A stretch of DNA of 7,226 bases from Actinomycetota bacterium (GCA_016870235.1 VGCB01000134.1:1-7226), one strand, 5' to 3'; numbered from the stretch's first letter, positions 1 to 6,721 are shown. Notes: generated by a model not told the origin, from the letters alone. Numbers and translations are program-made.

Positions 1-723
1 GGGCGCGGCGCCGCCTCCGAGCCGATCGACCTCGAGGTGCGCGCCGGCGAGATCCTCGGGATCGCGGGCGTCGAGGGAAACGGTCAGAGCGATCTCGTCG
101 AGGCGATCGTCGGCCTCCGCCCGGCGCTCGCCGGCTCGATCGAGCTGCAGGGCCGTCCCATCCATGGCCTGCCCGTCGCCGCGCGCGCGGCGCTCGGCCT
201 TGCGCACGTGCCCGAGGACCCGCGCCGGACCGGGCTCCTGCTCGGGTTCCCGGTCAGCTGGAACATCGGGCTCCGGCACTTCCGGCGCGCGGGCCGCGCG
301 CCGCGCCGCTGGTTCGTCGACTTCCGCGCCCTCCGTCGCCTCGCCGCCGAGGCGATCGCGACGTTCGACGTCCGCGGAGCGACCTCCGACCGGCCCGCGG
401 GCCAGCTGAGCGGCGGCAACCAGCAGAAGCTCGTTCTCGCCCGCGAGCTCTCGACGAGGCCGGCGGCGCTCGTCGCCGTCAACCCGACGGTCGGCCTCGA
501 CGTGGGCGCGCAGAGCTTCGTCTACGAGACGCTCCGCGCCGAGCGCGACCGCGGCACAGCCGTCATCCTCGTCTCCACCGACCTCGACGAGATCGAGGCG
601 CTCGCCGACCGGATCGCCGTCTTGTACCGCGGGCGGATCACGGGGATCGTGCCGCCCGGATCCGGGTATCGAGATCGCGTCGGGCAGCTGATGGGGGGCA
701 TGGACGTGGCGGCCGCGTCATGA
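1..723 (+). CDS. Nucleoside/simple-sugar type ABC transporter ATP-binding protein, C-terminal half (5' truncated by window edge)
   Basis: Reading frame 1 is open from the first base, so the gene enters from upstream; 240 codons are visible, roughly half of the ~500 residues usual for the tandem-ATPase proteins of this group (YufO/RbsA-like, COG3845). The visible part is the second nucleotide-binding domain. It shows GVEGNGQS at fragment residues 23-30 in the Walker A position, the ABC signature LSGGNQQK at 136-143, a degenerate Walker B/D-loop region (AVNPTVGLDVGA, about 159-170) and STDLDEIEALADRI in the H-loop region. The canonical GK(S/T), Walker B Asp and catalytic Glu are absent; in this family the second domain is normally degenerate, so this is expected and not decay. 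It would energise import at the cytoplasmic face together with the two permeases that follow. The stop overlaps the next start as ATGA. Family assignment is strong; the substrate (nucleosides by analogy with B. subtilis NupNOPQ/YufNOPQ) is inference. Confidence 0.93.
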   Translation, partial: GRGAASEPIDLEVRAGEILGIAGVEGNGQSDLVEAIVGLRPALAGSIELQGRPIHGLPVAARAALGLAHVPEDPRRTGLLLGFPVSWNIGLRHFRRAGRAPRRWFVDFRALRRLAAEAIATFDVRGATSDRPAGQLSGGNQQKLVLARELSTRPAALVAVNPTVGLDVGAQSFVYETLRAERDRGTAVILVSTDLDEIEALADRIAVLYRGRITGIVPPGSGYRDRVGQLMGGMDVAAAS

Positions 724-1814
724 GGGCGAGGCGCCTCGTCTCCTCCGGGCCCGCCGTCTCCCTTCTCGCCGCGGCCGCCGCCCTCGTCGTCTCGAGCCTG
801 CTGTCCACGGCGGTCGGCGCCTCGCCCGGCTCGGCGCTCGCCGAGATCTGGCGCGGAGCCTTCGGCACCGAGTATCAGGTCGGCGTGACCCTGACGAAGG
901 CGCTGCCGCTCGTGCTCGTCGCGCTCGGGTTCACGATCGCGCTGCGGGCGGGCGTCTTCAACATCGGGCTCGAGGGCCAGCTGTACGCGGGCGGGCTCGC
1001 CGCGGCCCTCGTCGGCGCTCACGTCCACGCGAACGGCGCCCTCGTCGTCCCGCTCTGCATCCTCGCGGCGGGTCTGGCCGGCGCCGCGTGGGCGCTCCTC
1101 CCGGCCGTGCTGAAGCTGTCGCGCGGCGTCAACGAGATCGTCTCGAGCCTCCTCCTCAACTACGTGATGATCTTCCTCGTCAACTACCTGATCGGCGGGC
1201 CGCTCAAGGACGGCTCCGCCATCTACCCGCAGACACCGCCGATCGAGGACGAGGCGCACCTCGCCGTGCTCGTGTCCGGGACGAAGATCCACGCCGGCAT
1301 CTTCGTGGCGCTGATCGCCGCGCTTCTCGTCTGGGTCGTCCTCGCGCGCACGACGATCGGCTTCGAGATGGGCACCGCCGGCGCGAGCGAGCGGGTTGCG
1401 CGGTACGTGGGGATCGACGTGCGCCGCACGACGCTCGTTGCGTTCCTCGCGAGCGGGGCGCTCGGCGGGCTCGCCGGGGCCGTCGAGATCCTCGGCAACC
1501 AGTTCCGCCTGCTGCAGAGCTTCTCGCCGGGCTGGGGCTACACGGGGATCGCGGTCGCGCTCCTCGGCGGCGCGACGGCCTGGGGTTGCGTCCTCGCGGG
1601 GCTGTACTTCGGCGTCCTCGGCAGCGGCGCCGATCAGCTCCAGTTCAAGCTCGGCGTCCCCTCGTCGTTCGTCCTCATCGTCCAGGCGCTCGCCGTCCTC
1701 CTCGTCCTCGCGAGCGAGTGGCTCCGCGATCTGGCCGGGCGGCGCCACGCGGCCAGGCGGGCGCGGCGGCGTGTCGAGGAACACGCCCTGCGGCCGGAAG
1801 GTGCCGACCCGTGA
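720..1814 (+). CDS. ABC transporter permease, BPD_transp_2 family (YufP/NupP-like)
   Basis: Integral membrane subunit, 364 residues, forming half of the translocation channel of the importer encoded here. Hydrophobic segments are spread along the whole chain: about 11-33, 60-76, 86-100, 107-130, 140-158, 192-209, 238-256, 274-300 and 315-331. Two family landmarks are clear. The first is RAGVFNIGLEGQLYAGG at about 76-92. The second is the cytoplasmic coupling-loop region GFEMGTAGASERVARYVGI at about 214-232, followed by GYTGIAVALLGG at 273-284. A charged, Arg-rich tail (about 335-358) follows the last membrane segment. The ATG start overlaps the ATPase stop by four bases (ATGA), and the TGA stop lies in a GTGA overlap with the second permease, so translation of the three genes is probably coupled. 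The pairing of two different permeases is typical of BMP-dependent nucleoside importers. The substrate is not readable from sequence. Confidence 0.93.
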   Translation: MRARRLVSSGPAVSLLAAAAALVVSSLLSTAVGASPGSALAEIWRGAFGTEYQVGVTLTKALPLVLVALGFTIALRAGVFNIGLEGQLYAGGLAAALVGAHVHANGALVVPLCILAAGLAGAAWALLPAVLKLSRGVNEIVSSLLLNYVMIFLVNYLIGGPLKDGSAIYPQTPPIEDEAHLAVLVSGTKIHAGIFVALIAALLVWVVLARTTIGFEMGTAGASERVARYVGIDVRRTTLVAFLASGALGGLAGAVEILGNQFRLLQSFSPGWGYTGIAVALLGGATAWGCVLAGLYFGVLGSGADQLQFKLGVPSSFVLIVQALAVLLVLASEWLRDLAGRRHAARRARRRVEEHALRPEGADP

Positions 1815-2725
1815 CCGCCCTCCTCGTCGCCGCCGTCGTCGCGACGACGGCGCTCCTCCTCGTCGCGCTCGGAGGCGTCATCGCGGAGCGCGCCGGCGTG
1901 TTCAGCATCGGCCTCGAGGGCTACATGCTCTCGGGGGCGTTCGCCGCGGTCGCGCTCTCCGAGAGCGGCGGCCGCTGGCTCGGGCTCTGGGGCGCGATCC
2001 TGGCCGGGATGGCGATCGCGCTGATTCACGCCGTCGTCTGCATCACGATGCGCGCCAACCAGATCGTGGTCGGCGTCGTGCTCACCATCCTCGCGCTCGG
2101 CGCGACGACGTTCGCGAACCAGGCGCTCTTCGGGCTCCAGAGCTCCGAGCTCAAGGTCGAGGGGTTCGACGACTGGGCGATCCCGGGGCTGCACGCGATC
2201 CCGTACGTCGGGCCGGCCCTCTTCGACCAGACGCTCTTCACGTACCTCGCCGTGCTCCTGCTCGTCGTCGTGGTCGCGTTCCTCCGCTGGACGCGTCGGG
2301 GGCTCGCGCTTCGCGCCGTCGGCGACTTCCCGCTCGCAGCCGAGGCGCGGGGGATCCCCGTGCTGCGGACGCGCTACGCCGCCGTGCTCGTGAGCGGCGC
2401 CCTCGCCGGGCTCGGCGGTGCCGCGCTCTCGATCGGGCAGATCGACTCCTTCGTCTCCAACATGACCGGCGGCCGCGGCTATGTCGCCCTTGCCGCCGTC
2501 ATCTTCGCCCGCTGGCAGCCGCTCGGTGCGGCGGCGGCGTGCGCCCTCTTTGGCCTCGCTGACGCGATGCAGGTGTGGGCCGGCGTCATCGGCGTCGACC
2601 TTCCCTACGAGGTGCTCGCGATGGCGCCGTACCTCGTCACGCTCGTCGCCCTCGCCCTCCTCCCGCGGCGGAGCGGCATGCCCCGCGCGCTCGGCGTGCC
2701 CTACATCCGCGAGCAGCGGACATGA
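1811..2725 (+). CDS. ABC transporter permease, BPD_transp_2 family (YufQ/NupQ-like)
   Basis: Second membrane subunit of the importer, 304 residues with the GTG start at 1811. This start was chosen because it sits in a GTGA overlap with the preceding gene and opens directly into a membrane segment (TALLVAAVVATTALLLVALG) followed by ERAGVFSIGLEGYMLSGAFA at about 26-45, matching the normal N-terminus of this family. The frame is open much further upstream (to 1088), but there it encodes Arg/Pro-rich out-of-frame sequence over the first permease. Other landmarks are RANQIVVGVVLTILALG at about 81-97, the coupling-loop region GLALRAVGDFPLAAEARGI at about 164-182, and RGYVALAAVIFARW at 222-235. It is shorter than the first permease, the usual size relation in YufP/YufQ pairs. 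The shared GVFxIGLEG motif shows the two permeases are homologous. It is the last gene of the transporter operon; the next gene is convergent. Confidence 0.93.
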   Translation: MTALLVAAVVATTALLLVALGGVIAERAGVFSIGLEGYMLSGAFAAVALSESGGRWLGLWGAILAGMAIALIHAVVCITMRANQIVVGVVLTILALGATTFANQALFGLQSSELKVEGFDDWAIPGLHAIPYVGPALFDQTLFTYLAVLLLVVVVAFLRWTRRGLALRAVGDFPLAAEARGIPVLRTRYAAVLVSGALAGLGGAALSIGQIDSFVSNMTGGRGYVALAAVIFARWQPLGAAAACALFGLADAMQVWAGVIGVDLPYEVLAMAPYLVTLVALALLPRRSGMPRALGVPYIREQRT

Positions 2726-2795
2726 AGCTCTAGCTGTAGCACAACGACCACGCGCTGGCTGGGCGTGCTGGGCGAGTGCGCCGCGAGGACGATGC

Positions 2796-2814
2796 TTGTG
2801 TTGAATCAACACAA
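2796..2814. promoter_or_regulatory. Perfect 9+1+9 palindrome, candidate operator or hairpin
   Basis: The sequence is TTGTGTTGAATCAACACAA: arms TTGTGTTGA (2796-2804) and TCAACACAA (2806-2814) are exact reverse complements around a single central A. The arms are only one-third GC, which stands out in this GC-rich window. An odd-length palindrome with a one-base centre looks more like a protein-binding site for a dimeric regulator than an RNA hairpin, since a hairpin would have to open the central pair and would be weak. It superficially resembles a Rex operator (TTGTGAAnnnnTTCACAA) but is one base longer and has different inner positions. Its place between converging gene ends is unusual for an operator, so a terminator or other DNA-binding role remains possible. 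The palindrome is seen directly; any function is inference. Confidence 0.5.
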
Positions 2815-2890
2815 AGCTCGCACGGAGCGCTCGGAGCCGGCTACGGGCGCGACCGAGGACCACACAGCGCGCCGCGCAGCACGGCCAGAC

Positions 2891-2924
2891 GGCCCGCGCT
2901 CATGTTGTTGGAGCGTCTTGGGCC
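2891..2924 (-). terminator. Compound hairpin just downstream of the amidohydrolase, possible terminator
   Basis: An outer stem GGCCC (2891-2895) pairs with GGGCC (2920-2924), and an inner stem CGCTC (2897-2901) pairs with GAGCG (2911-2915) around a nine-base loop, with a small internal asymmetry (one base against four). It lies six bases beyond the amidohydrolase stop codon on the minus strand. There is no U-tract after it, so it would be a non-canonical terminator or simply a 3'-end stabilising structure. Weak evidence, because short GC stems arise often by chance in such DNA. Confidence 0.3.
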
Positions 2925-2930
2925 AGCGGC

Positions 2931-4427
2931 TCAGCGCGTCTCGGCGTCCGCGTCGCCGAGCAGCACGAGCCGCCGGAACCGGTCGAGCTTCCGCATCGCC
3001 TCGAGCGTCCCGGCCGGCGGGTGCGCGTGGAGCTCGGTCGTCAGCGCCGTGCGTGCGGCGACCGCGTCGCGGATGCCCGCCTCGTCGACACGGGTGCTGC
3101 GGCGGTCGCGGACGACGATCTGGCCGTCGACGATCACGTGCCTGACGCCCTCGCCGGTCTCCGAGAGCGCGAGCCCGGCCTCCAGATCCTGCACGCCCGC
3201 GAGGCCGTACCCGGTGCGGTCGACGAGCACGACGTCGGCGAGCGAGCCGGGCGCGAGCGTCCCGGCGCGGTCGCGCAGCCCCATCGCGGCGGCGCCGCCG
3301 AGGGTGGCGATCTCGAGCGCCTCGCGGCCCGACACGTGCCGGTCGAAGCCGTCGTTGTGGAGGAGCGCGGCGAGCTTCAGCTGCGTCCACACGACCTGGT
3401 TGTCCGACGCGGTCGGGCCGTCGGCCCCGAGCGCCACCGGGACGCCCGCACGGAGGAGGTCGAAGACGCGGGCGATCCCGCTCCCCGTGCGCAGGTTCGA
3501 GGACGGGTTGTGGACGACGACCGCCTGGCGGTCGGCCAGCAGCTCGATGTCGACGTCGTCGAGCTGGATCCCGTGCGCGAGCGACGTCCGCGGGCCCAGG
3601 AGCCCGAGCGCGTCGAGGCCCTGCACCGCGCCCGTCCCGCCGAACTTCGCCCTGCAGACGGGAACCTGCAGCGGGCTCTCGAGCAGGTGCAGGTGGATGC
3701 ACGTCTCGTGCTTCCCGGCCGTCTCGGCGAGCGCGAGCAGGAGCTCGTCCGTGCACCACTGAGCGCCGACGGGGCCGGCGAACACCCGCAGCCGGCCGCC
3801 CTCGGCGCCGTGCCAGCGGCGGATCGTCTCCTCGAGGAGCGCCTGCTGCTCCGCCACCGGCGCGGCCCCGGCGAAGTCGGTGAAGAGGGCGCCGGAGAGA
3901 TCGAAGCCGTACTCGGCCGCGAGGTCGCCCGTGTAGTCGTGGTCGGCGAGGAGCGGGGCGATCGCGGCGCGGACGCCGACGTCGCGGTAGGCGCGGCCGA
4001 CGGCGTCGATCGCCTCGAGCGTGGGCGGCGTCATCCACACGTGGTCGACGACCGCCGTCGTGCCGGAGCGGAGCATCTCGAGCGCCCCGAACGCGGCGGC
4101 GGCGTAGTGCTCGTCTGGGTCGAATCGCCCCGAGGTGCCGAACATCCGTGCCAGCCAGACCTCGAGCGGCAGCCCCTCGCAGGCACCGCGCAGGCAGTTC
4201 TCCGGCGAGTGCGTGTGGGCGTTGACGAGGCCGGGCATCGCGAGCAGGCCGCGTCCGTCGAGCGTGGTCGCGTCGGCCGGCGGGGGCGCCGAGCCGGCGG
4301 GGGCGATCTCTGCGATCGTCGTGCCCTCGATCAGGATGTCGACGGCGGGGCGCAGCTCCCCCGGGCGGACGAGCGCGTCGCAGCCCGTGATCGCGAGGCG
4401 GTCGCTACTGTCGGTCTCCGTGGCCAC
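2931..4427 (-). CDS. Amidohydrolase, ATZ/TRZ-like aminohydrolase (cytosine/guanine/SAH deaminase-type superfamily)
   Basis: Cytoplasmic metal-dependent hydrolase of 498 residues that probably removes an amino or other leaving group from a nitrogen heterocycle. The GTG start at 4427 was chosen because GAGAGGAGG lies four bases upstream; the frame stays open to about 4700 but that extension runs over the divergent regulator. The N-terminal beta-sandwich part (about 10-60) leads into PGLVNAHTHS, with the metal ligands His71 and His73. Further superfamily sites are HLHLLES (His247 as third metal ligand, Glu250 as candidate catalytic acid), LAHGIQLDD (His285), NPSSNLRTGSGIA (308-319) and ALGADGPTASDN (Asp336, the strand-8 aspartate). 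All key residues are present, so it should be active. The C-terminus (NPSSN to GSLADVVLVD and the closing beta-sandwich strands) is normal. Neighbours: divergent from a PaaX-type regulator 52 bp away and convergent with a nucleoside-type importer, which suggests a nucleobase or nucleoside-derived substrate. The exact substrate cannot be called from sequence. Confidence 0.92.
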   Translation of the reverse strand: MATETDSSDRLAITGCDALVRPGELRPAVDILIEGTTIAEIAPAGSAPPPADATTLDGRGLLAMPGLVNAHTHSPENCLRGACEGLPLEVWLARMFGTSGRFDPDEHYAAAAFGALEMLRSGTTAVVDHVWMTPPTLEAIDAVGRAYRDVGVRAAIAPLLADHDYTGDLAAEYGFDLSGALFTDFAGAAPVAEQQALLEETIRRWHGAEGGRLRVFAGPVGAQWCTDELLLALAETAGKHETCIHLHLLESPLQVPVCRAKFGGTGAVQGLDALGLLGPRTSLAHGIQLDDVDIELLADRQAVVVHNPSSNLRTGSGIARVFDLLRAGVPVALGADGPTASDNQVVWTQLKLAALLHNDGFDRHVSGREALEIATLGGAAAMGLRDRAGTLAPGSLADVVLVDRTGYGLAGVQDLEAGLALSETGEGVRHVIVDGQIVVRDRRSTRVDEAGIRDAVAARTALTTELHAHPPAGTLEAMRKLDRFRRLVLLGDADAETR

Positions 4428-4479
4428 GCTGCCTCCTCTCCGCTTGTCCGGCGCGATTCTCCCACGTCTCGAGGTCGCG
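4428..4479. promoter_or_regulatory. Divergent promoter/operator region between amidohydrolase and PaaX-type regulator
   Basis: Only 52 bases separate the two divergent start codons, and part is taken by the amidohydrolase Shine-Dalgarno. Promoters for both genes must lie here or reach into the coding ends, so a regulator bound here would probably affect both directions. I cannot point to convincing -35/-10 hexamers; the least GC-rich stretch is around 4453-4461 (GCGATTCTC). A GAGG at 4471-4474 lies five bases before the regulator GTG and is its likely ribosome-binding site. Confidence 0.5.
4432..4440 (-). promoter_or_regulatory. Shine-Dalgarno sequence of the amidohydrolase
   Basis: On the minus strand this reads GAGAGGAGG, a full match to the anti-Shine-Dalgarno core, four bases before the GTG at 4427. 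It decides the start of the amidohydrolase against upstream in-frame alternatives. Confidence 0.75.
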
Positions 4480-5367
4480 GTGGAGACGCTGCCCGCGCCA
4501 CGCCGGGCGGGCGTGGCTCCGTCGAACGCGATCGACGCCCTCGGGCCGCAGGCGGTGGCGGTGACCATCCTCGGTGCGTACCTCCGCCCCCGGGACGGGG
4601 CGATCACGGCCGGCGGGCTCGTGAGGTTGCTCGCCGACTTAGGCTTCTCCGAAGGGTCGTCGCGGGTCGCCTTCACGCGGCTCGTGACGCGGAAGCACAT
4701 CGAGCGCCGCCGCGCCGGGTCGACCGCGCTCTACACGCTGGGCGTCCGGGGCCGCGATCTCCTCGCCGAGGGCGATCGGCGGATCTTCTCGTTCGGCGCC
4801 TCCCGCGGCGCGGACGAGCCCTGGACGGTGCTGTGGCACGCGGTGCCGAGCACGCGCCGCGCCCAGCGCGCGCGGCTCGCGCGCCGGCTGCGGTTCCTCG
4901 GGTTCGGCCCGCTCCAGGACGGGACCTGGATCGCCGCCCACGACCGCGAGCTCGAGGTGACGAGCCTCCTCGATCGGCTCGACGTCGCGGAGTACGCCTC
5001 GGTGCTCGTCGGCCGGCCGGCGGCCTCCACGGACTTCCGCCCGGTCGTCGAGCGCGCCTGGGATCTCGAGGGCCTGTCGCGGCGCTACGAGGACTTCGTC
5101 GCCGAGTTCCGCCCGTTCCTGTCCGAGCGCGCCCGGCGGTCGATCAGCGATCGACGGGCGTTCATCGGGCGGACGCGGCTCGTCCACCTCTACCGCGGCT
5201 TTCCGATGCTCGACCCCGAGATCGAGCCGCCGCTGGCGCCGGAGCCGGCGTTCCGGGAGGAGGCGATCGGGCTTTTCGGGTACCTCTACGACTCCCTTGC
5301 CGAGCCGGCGCAGCGGTACTTCGACGAGGTGACCGGGCGATCCGCGGCCCGGCCGCGTGGGGGGTAG
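4480..5367 (+). CDS. PaaX-family transcriptional regulator
   Basis: Likely repressor of 295 residues, close to the ~300 usual for PaaX. Three parts can be recognised. An N-terminal winged-helix DNA-binding region (about 18-100) carries LGAYLRPRDGAITAGGLVRL and FSEGSSRVAFTRLVTRKHI, ending in the YTLGVRGRDLLAEGDRRIF stretch. A central region (about 112-180) reads PWTVLWHAVPSTRRAQRARL, then FLGFGPLQDGTWI; in the family this is a Cas2-like fold. The C-terminal domain (about 190-285) includes WDLEGLSRRYEDFVAEF. E. coli PaaX represses phenylacetate catabolism and is released by phenylacetyl-CoA, so an acyl-CoA effector is plausible here. No phenylacetate genes are in the window; the CoA-transferase starts 64 bp downstream and the amidohydrolase is divergent, and these are the probable targets along with itself. 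Start: GTG 4480 has GAGG five bases upstream; GTG 4513 is an alternative with poorer spacing. Any earlier start would overlap the divergent gene. Confidence 0.88.
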   Translation: METLPAPRRAGVAPSNAIDALGPQAVAVTILGAYLRPRDGAITAGGLVRLLADLGFSEGSSRVAFTRLVTRKHIERRRAGSTALYTLGVRGRDLLAEGDRRIFSFGASRGADEPWTVLWHAVPSTRRAQRARLARRLRFLGFGPLQDGTWIAAHDRELEVTSLLDRLDVAEYASVLVGRPAASTDFRPVVERAWDLEGLSRRYEDFVAEFRPFLSERARRSISDRRAFIGRTRLVHLYRGFPMLDPEIEPPLAPEPAFREEAIGLFGYLYDSLAEPAQRYFDEVTGRSAARPRGG

Positions 5368-5387
5368 CCACCCGTGCTCCCCTCGGG

Positions 5388-5407
5388 GCGATCGTGATAT
5401 GCATACC
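5388..5407 (+). promoter_or_regulatory. AT-rich palindromic site before the CoA-transferase, candidate promoter/operator
   Basis: The 64-bp gap between regulator and CoA-transferase contains a short AT-rich island, ATCGTGATATGCATACC, in otherwise GC-rich DNA. Within it TATGCATA (5398-5405) is a perfect 8-bp palindrome and TGATATGCA could serve as a poor extended -10 element. The GTGAT segment faintly resembles part of the E. coli PaaX operator core (TGATTCGYG), but the match is too short to claim. A CCCC/GGGG mini-stem just upstream (around 5379-5388) could attenuate read-through. All function is inference. Confidence 0.3.
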
Positions 5408-5431
5408 GGCCATGCGCGAGGGTGACTGCCG

Positions 5432-6652
5432 ATGACGGCCGGAGCCGGACGCCCGCTCGACGGGGTCAAGGTTCTCAGCTTCGAGATCCAGGTGGCAGGG
5501 CCGTACTGCTCGATGATGCTCGCCGACCACGGTGCCGACGTGATCAAGGTCGAGCGGCCCGGCGAGGGCGACACCGCCCGCGGTGGGGCGCCGATGCTCT
5601 CGAACGACGCCGGCGAGAGGAGCTCCGGCTACTTCATGCGGTTCAACCGCAACAAGCGGAGCCTCACGCTCGATCTGAAGGCGGCCGAGGGGCGCGAGAT
5701 CTTCCGACGGTTGGCGTCCGAGGTCGACGTCGTCGTCGAGAACTTCCGCCCCGGTGTGCTGGACGGGATGGGGCTCGGGTATGAGGAGCTCTCGAAGCTG
5801 AACCCGGGGCTCGTGTACGCGACGATCTCGGGGTTCGGCGCGTTGAGCCAGACGGAGGGGCCGTATTCGAGCCGTCCGGCGTACGACATCATCGCGCAGG
5901 CGATGAGCGGGCTCATGCACACGTGCGGCCAGGATGCGGGGCCGCCGACCTGGCTCGGGGTGGCCCTCGGGGACATCGTGTCGGGGATGAACGCGGCGTT
6001 CGGGATCATGCTGGCGCTGTACGAGCGGCAGCAGACCGGGCGGGGCCGGTTCATCGACATCTCGATGTACGACTCGATGGTGGCGCTCGCGGAGCGGTCG
6101 GTGTCCGCGTACTCGCTGACGGGACGGGTGCTCGAGCGGGGGAACGAGCCGTTCATGGCGCCGTGGGGGCCGTTCCAGACCGCTGACGGGTGGATCGCGC
6201 TGCTCGTCGTCACCCAGCGGGAGTGGGTGAAGTTCTGCGAGGCGATCGAGCGGCCGGACCTGGCCGACGCCGACGGCACGGGGTCGGGCCCGGAGCGGGC
6301 GTCGAACATGGCCGGGTGGCTCGGAGACGTGATCCGCGAGTGGATGCGGGCGCATCCCACGAGCGCGGTGATGGAGACGTTGCTCGCGGCCGGCCTGCCG
6401 GTGGGGCCGGTGCAGACGTCGGAGGAGGTGTTCTCGTGTCCGCAGATCGCGCTGCGCGATTTGTTCGTCGACGTGCCGGTGCCGGTGGCCGGGACGGCGC
6501 GGCTCGTGGGGACGCCGGTGAAGCTGGTCGGCGCTCCGCCTGCGAGGGCGGAGGCGGTGCCGTTGTTGGGTGAGCACACGGACGATGTTCTGGCTGGGCT
6601 GGGGTTCGACGCGGGTGAGCGCGAGCGGTTGCGCGCGGCCGGGGTCGTCTAG
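5432..6652 (+). CDS. CaiB/BaiF (family III) CoA-transferase
   Basis: Cytoplasmic enzyme of 406 residues, the normal size for family III, which moves CoA from an acyl-CoA donor to a carboxylate acceptor through an aspartyl intermediate. The N-terminus has the typical PLDGVKVLSFEIQVAGPYCS (8-27) and LADHGADVIKVERPGEGD (30-47). The middle has FNRNKRSLTLDLK (71-83) and VVENFRPGVLDGMGLGYEEL (101-120). The expected catalytic aspartate is Asp181 in the GVALGDIVSGMNAAFGI stretch. GRGRFIDISMYDSMVALAE (203-221) and APWGPFQTADGWIAL follow. The C-terminus ends normally in LLGEHTDDVLAGLGF, so the gene is intact. ATG 5432 has GAGGG about nine bases upstream. It follows the PaaX-type regulator by 64 bp and precedes a thiolase, suggesting it activates the acid that the pathway then cleaves. 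The TAG stop (6650-6652) lies in the left CTAG end of the repeat element. The acid substrate cannot be identified. Confidence 0.92.
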   Translation: MTAGAGRPLDGVKVLSFEIQVAGPYCSMMLADHGADVIKVERPGEGDTARGGAPMLSNDAGERSSGYFMRFNRNKRSLTLDLKAAEGREIFRRLASEVDVVVENFRPGVLDGMGLGYEELSKLNPGLVYATISGFGALSQTEGPYSSRPAYDIIAQAMSGLMHTCGQDAGPPTWLGVALGDIVSGMNAAFGIMLALYERQQTGRGRFIDISMYDSMVALAERSVSAYSLTGRVLERGNEPFMAPWGPFQTADGWIALLVVTQREWVKFCEAIERPDLADADGTGSGPERASNMAGWLGDVIREWMRAHPTSAVMETLLAAGLPVGPVQTSEEVFSCPQIALRDLFVDVPVPVAGTARLVGTPVKLVGAPPARAEAVPLLGEHTDDVLAGLGFDAGERERLRAAGVV

Positions 6653-6705
6653 TGCGGCGTCTCACAACGAAAGACCGAAGATGATCGTTGTGAGACGCCG
6701 CACTA
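6650..6705. repeat. Perfect 21-bp inverted repeat (hairpin 1 of the element)
   Basis: The left arm 6650-6670 (TAGTGCGGCGTC... ending AACGA) is the exact reverse complement of the right arm 6685-6705, with a 14-base loop (6671-6684). The left arm includes the stop codon of the CoA-transferase. As RNA it would form a very stable stem immediately at the end of the upstream coding region. It could act as a terminator-like or mRNA-protecting structure, although no U-tract follows it. A perfect 21-bp stem is far beyond chance. Confidence 0.9.
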
Positions 6706-6721
6706 CCATGTCCATCTTGGG

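Larger units (their letters stand above)
2726..2930. other. Convergent intergenic region between the permease and the amidohydrolase
   Basis: These 205 bases separate the converging ends of the transporter operon and the amidohydrolase gene. I see no supportable coding sequence or tRNA here: reading frames crossing it are continuations of antisense shadows. It contains a perfect 19-bp palindrome (2796-2814) and a compound hairpin next to the amidohydrolase stop (2891-2924), listed separately. No T-rich tract typical of intrinsic terminators is visible on either strand. Confidence 0.75.

Noticed and set aside
23..501. Missing Walker A lysine and Walker B acidic residues in the ATPase as a sign of decay
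   Set aside because: The second nucleotide-binding domain of this tandem-ATPase family is normally degenerate (GNGQ and a non-acidic residue before PT), so this is a family trait.
522..1784. 420-codon open frame on the minus strand opposite the ATPase/permease genes
   Set aside because: Its product is a low-complexity Arg/Glu/Asp/Ala chain, the usual antisense shadow in GC-rich coding DNA; the plus strand carries clear transporter motifs.
1088..1810. Upstream in-frame extension of the second permease (would give 545 residues)
   Set aside because: The extra part translates to Arg/Pro-rich sequence out of frame with the first permease; the GTG at 1811 in a GTGA overlap gives a normal-length protein with a proper membrane N-terminus.
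1634..2863. 409-codon open frame on the minus strand opposite the second permease
   Set aside because: Charged low-complexity composition, no recognisable domain, and it lies fully over a well-supported permease gene.
2726..2930. tRNA or other structured RNA gene in the convergent gap
   Set aside because: I found no cloverleaf arrangement or conserved TPsiC-like segment; only the palindrome and a GC hairpin are visible.
4135..4479. N-terminal extension of the PaaX-type regulator on the plus strand
   Set aside because: It would run over the amidohydrolase coding region; the winged-helix domain begins soon after the GTG at 4480, giving the expected length.
4428..4700. N-terminal extension of the amidohydrolase on the minus strand
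   Set aside because: It would overlap the PaaX-type regulator and lacks the family N-terminus; the GTG at 4427 has a strong Shine-Dalgarno sequence.
3021..5435. 804-codon open frame on the plus strand opposite the amidohydrolase
   Set aside because: Arg/Ala/Glu-rich low-complexity product overlapping two genes with clear catalytic or domain motifs in other frames.
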